Positions 61,913 through 64,000 of a DNA stretch of 64,000 nt are shown piece after piece (position 1 is the first letter of the stretch; each line of letters opens with the position of its first letter). Location: contig CM055095.1 of assembly GCA_029204225.1 (NCBI GenBank), positions 46,032,575-46,096,574 on the forward strand, written 5' to 3'. Position numbers and translations under genes: made by a program. The notes under the pieces were generated by a model. That model was not told where the DNA came from. It made no database searches and worked only from the letters and a program-made list of their open reading frames with translations. The DNA is from Diphasiastrum complanatum (taxonomy: Eukaryota; Streptophyta; Lycopodiopsida; Lycopodiales; Lycopodiaceae).

Positions 61913-63402
61913 CTTCAAGAGGTGGTTTTTATAATACGTTTGGTCAATCTTCATATGGTGGTAGTATTTTTGGCTCTCCTTATGGGTCTCCCACACCACC
62001 ACCTGGATTTCCCTCCCCTACTTATCCTGGAGGTCATGAGCCACATTTTGCTAGTGATTTTCGTGATCACATCCAGCTCACCACTTACTCTGACTCGTCT
62101 GATGAGAACATTTTGAAGAATTGGCTCTCTAAATTAGAGACCTATTTTCTTATGTATCCCAAAATTGAAACCCAGAAGGTCCAGTTGGCTGCATTACATC
62201 TAGATGGTCGAGCTCAGACTTGGTGGCATGTTTACCGTTCTGAGCCTGCTCAAGAGGGATTGCATGTATGGCCTACTTTTCGTCGTGACCTTGGTATGGC
62301 TATGATTGACCCCCAGTGGCTAGTTTGCCAACGTGATCTGTTTCGCAGCCTTACCCATACTAGTGAGTTGACTGCTTACGTTGACCAGTTTACTGAGCTT
62401 TCTTACCTTTTTGGTGATCTCCACCCTACTGAACTTATTTCACGCTTTATTGCTGGTCTTCGAGGTTCTTTACGATATGATGTGTCATCTTTCCGGCCTC
62501 CTCCTCTCTCTTATGCTATTTCCTTGGCCACTACCTTGTAGCATAAGTACCCTAACTTACAACTTTTTCTCATTTTTTCTAGCTCTCGCTTAGGGACGCC
62601 TACTATTTCGTCTACTTCTCCTACCCCGGCTTCTACTACTGCCGCTCCTGCTCGCCCTATTGCACCCCGCTCCGCCTTTGTTCGTTGCTATTCAGCCGCA
62701 GAGTTTGCTGAGATTCAGCAGAAGCATCTTTGTTATCATTGTAGGAGCCTGGACCACATGGCCCATGACTGTCACTAGAATCTTGGCCCTACTACAAGTG
62801 TTGTTGCTGAAATTGAGTTTTTGGGTTTCCTTGTTTGTGATGGTCGTATTCGTCTTGATCCTCGGAAGGTTCAGGCTATGGAGGATTGGCATGTTCCAAC
62901 CAACGTTCATTCTATTCGTATGTTTTTAGGTATGGCTACCCATCTTCGTCATCCTGTTTAGTATTTTGCCACTTTGGCTGCCCCGCTTCATTCTTTGTTC
63001 AAAAAGTCTCATAAGTTTGTTTGGACTCTTGAGTGTCAGACTGCTTTTGATGCTTTATGGCATGCCATCGTTTCTGCTGCCATTATGTTTGTCATAGTTT
63101 GATCAGAGGTTATTGTTGAGACTGATGCTAGTGATGTTGGTCTAGGGGCTCTTCTTCGTCAGTCTGCGTCTTTCATTGCTTACGAGTCTCGTCGCTTGCG
63201 CTCTTATGAACAACGTTACTTTGTTCATGAGAAAGAGCTACTTGTTGTTATCCATGCTCTTAAGAAGTGGCGCCATTACTTGTATCGTGTTCCTTTTGTT
63301 ATTATTATTGATCATCAGTCTCTTCGTTATCTCTTGTATCAGCGTGATCTTAATGATCGTCAGTATCATTGGTTAAAGTTTTTACAATCTTTCATTTTTT
63401 AG
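61913..63402 (+). mobile_element. Internally deleted Ty3/gypsy element (gag, RT end, RNase H)
   Basis: Gag at 61913-62541: THYSDSS-like start, then LKNWLSKLETYFLMYPKIET and AALHLDGRAQTWWHVYRSEP. A CCHC knuckle near 62730-62775 reads CYHCRSLDHMAHDC. The sequence then jumps to the end of RT (EFLGFLVCDGRIRLDPRKVQ at 62811, MFLGMATHLRHPV). The RNase H domain follows with its acidic residues in VETDASDVGLGALL, EKELLVVIHALKKWRHYLYR and IDHQSLRYLLYQRD. Protease and most of RT are deleted, and several stops are present. Its left edge is joined to a LINE tail. Confidence 0.87.
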
Positions 63403-64000
63403 CCTCTAGGCAATCTATCAGCAAAATACCCCAATCTTTTTAGAAGTGAGCATGATGGGACATCCAAGGATTCATCCAAATGCTTGCAAAAGTACTTTTC
63501 AAGGGAGATTCACAGCAGCAGTTCCAGCCATCAAATTGTGCAACAAAACATAGCATTATTGAATCCATGAATTGGGTATCTTAATGTGCATGTTAACTAT
63601 CTCAACAGAATGATTGGCTCTTTCGTAAGAACCAATAATCAGCTCATTGGCAAGATCTTTACATATGTAGTCAGTATACATACTTAAAATGAACATAATC
63701 AATCCGTCCCACTTGTTCTCCAAGCAAAGCCAAATATTGCAAACTAATTCCAAGCTATAACAGAAAAACTTATACACAATGGAAAATATCCACATGTAAT
63801 GAATGAGTGTGGGCTTGCAATTTAACTTCTATGCCTAGGCATCATGTGCTCCCTCTCTACATGTTCATACATCGGTCATTGTTTAGCTTCTTCCTTGCAG
63901 CTACAAAGAGTTTGAACAATCCTAGCGACTACATCTTTGAAAATCCTTAATATGAACTGCAGATTCATGGTTACCTCCTATGTTGAATGGCATATAGAGA
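63403..64000. other. SCD1 intron continuing off the window
   Basis: No SCD1 exon upstream of 61236 can be read here. The minus ORF at 63556-63795 has no SCD1 similarity. Confidence 0.5.

Noticed and set aside
63556-63795. Upstream SCD1 exon
   Set aside because: The translation shows no match to the SCD1 region expected before GLWRRLLEMG and has no suitable splice borders.

Overview
This is nuclear DNA from a land plant with a large, repeat-laden genome. The one conserved cellular gene is a plant-type SCD1 homologue (DENN plus WD40 protein) on the minus strand. Seventeen consecutive coding exons can be read between 61236 and 22098. They splice in phase into 652 codons plus a stop and carry the C-terminal half of the protein. 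The N-terminal DENN half lies beyond base 64000. Very long introns (up to about 11 kb), very long (CT)n tracts and many decayed copia, gypsy and LINE copies suggest a fern or another large-genome non-seed plant or gymnosperm. That placement is inference; nothing here fixes the species.

Region by region: 1-22 kb is intergenic and is a patchwork of decayed Ty1/copia pieces in both orientations, LTRs and primer-binding sites, a 1.5 kb fold-back repeat, several dispersed repeats, an antisense 25S rRNA scrap embedded in a copia pol gene, and a tRNA-like SINE with perfect target-site duplications inside a copia protease. 22-61 kb is the SCD1 gene. Its introns hold a nearly full-length LINE (about 30.9-34.6 kb), a nested gypsy/LINE cluster (39.2-45.5 kb), a hAT-like element with 8-bp duplications (53.9-56.0 kb) that contains an ORF1-only 'half-LINE' between two CT microsatellites, several small palindromic elements, and copia fragments. 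61.2-64 kb is the next SCD1 intron; it carries a short LINE tail joined to an internally deleted gypsy element.

The SCD1 exons are clean: every junction examined has GT/AG borders and consistent phase, and no stop interrupts them. The gene therefore looks functional despite the load in its introns. Every transposon-derived ORF seen is broken by stops, frameshifts, deletions or lost catalytic residues, except that the LINE reverse-transcriptase ORFs at 30.9-31.8 and 43.1-43.8 kb remain long and keep their YADD motif. I saw no CRISPR array, operon, phage or new defence-like system. The most novel-looking signals are structural: LINE copies associated with CT microsatellites, chimeric junctions between element classes, and a set of small elements built from palindromic words.
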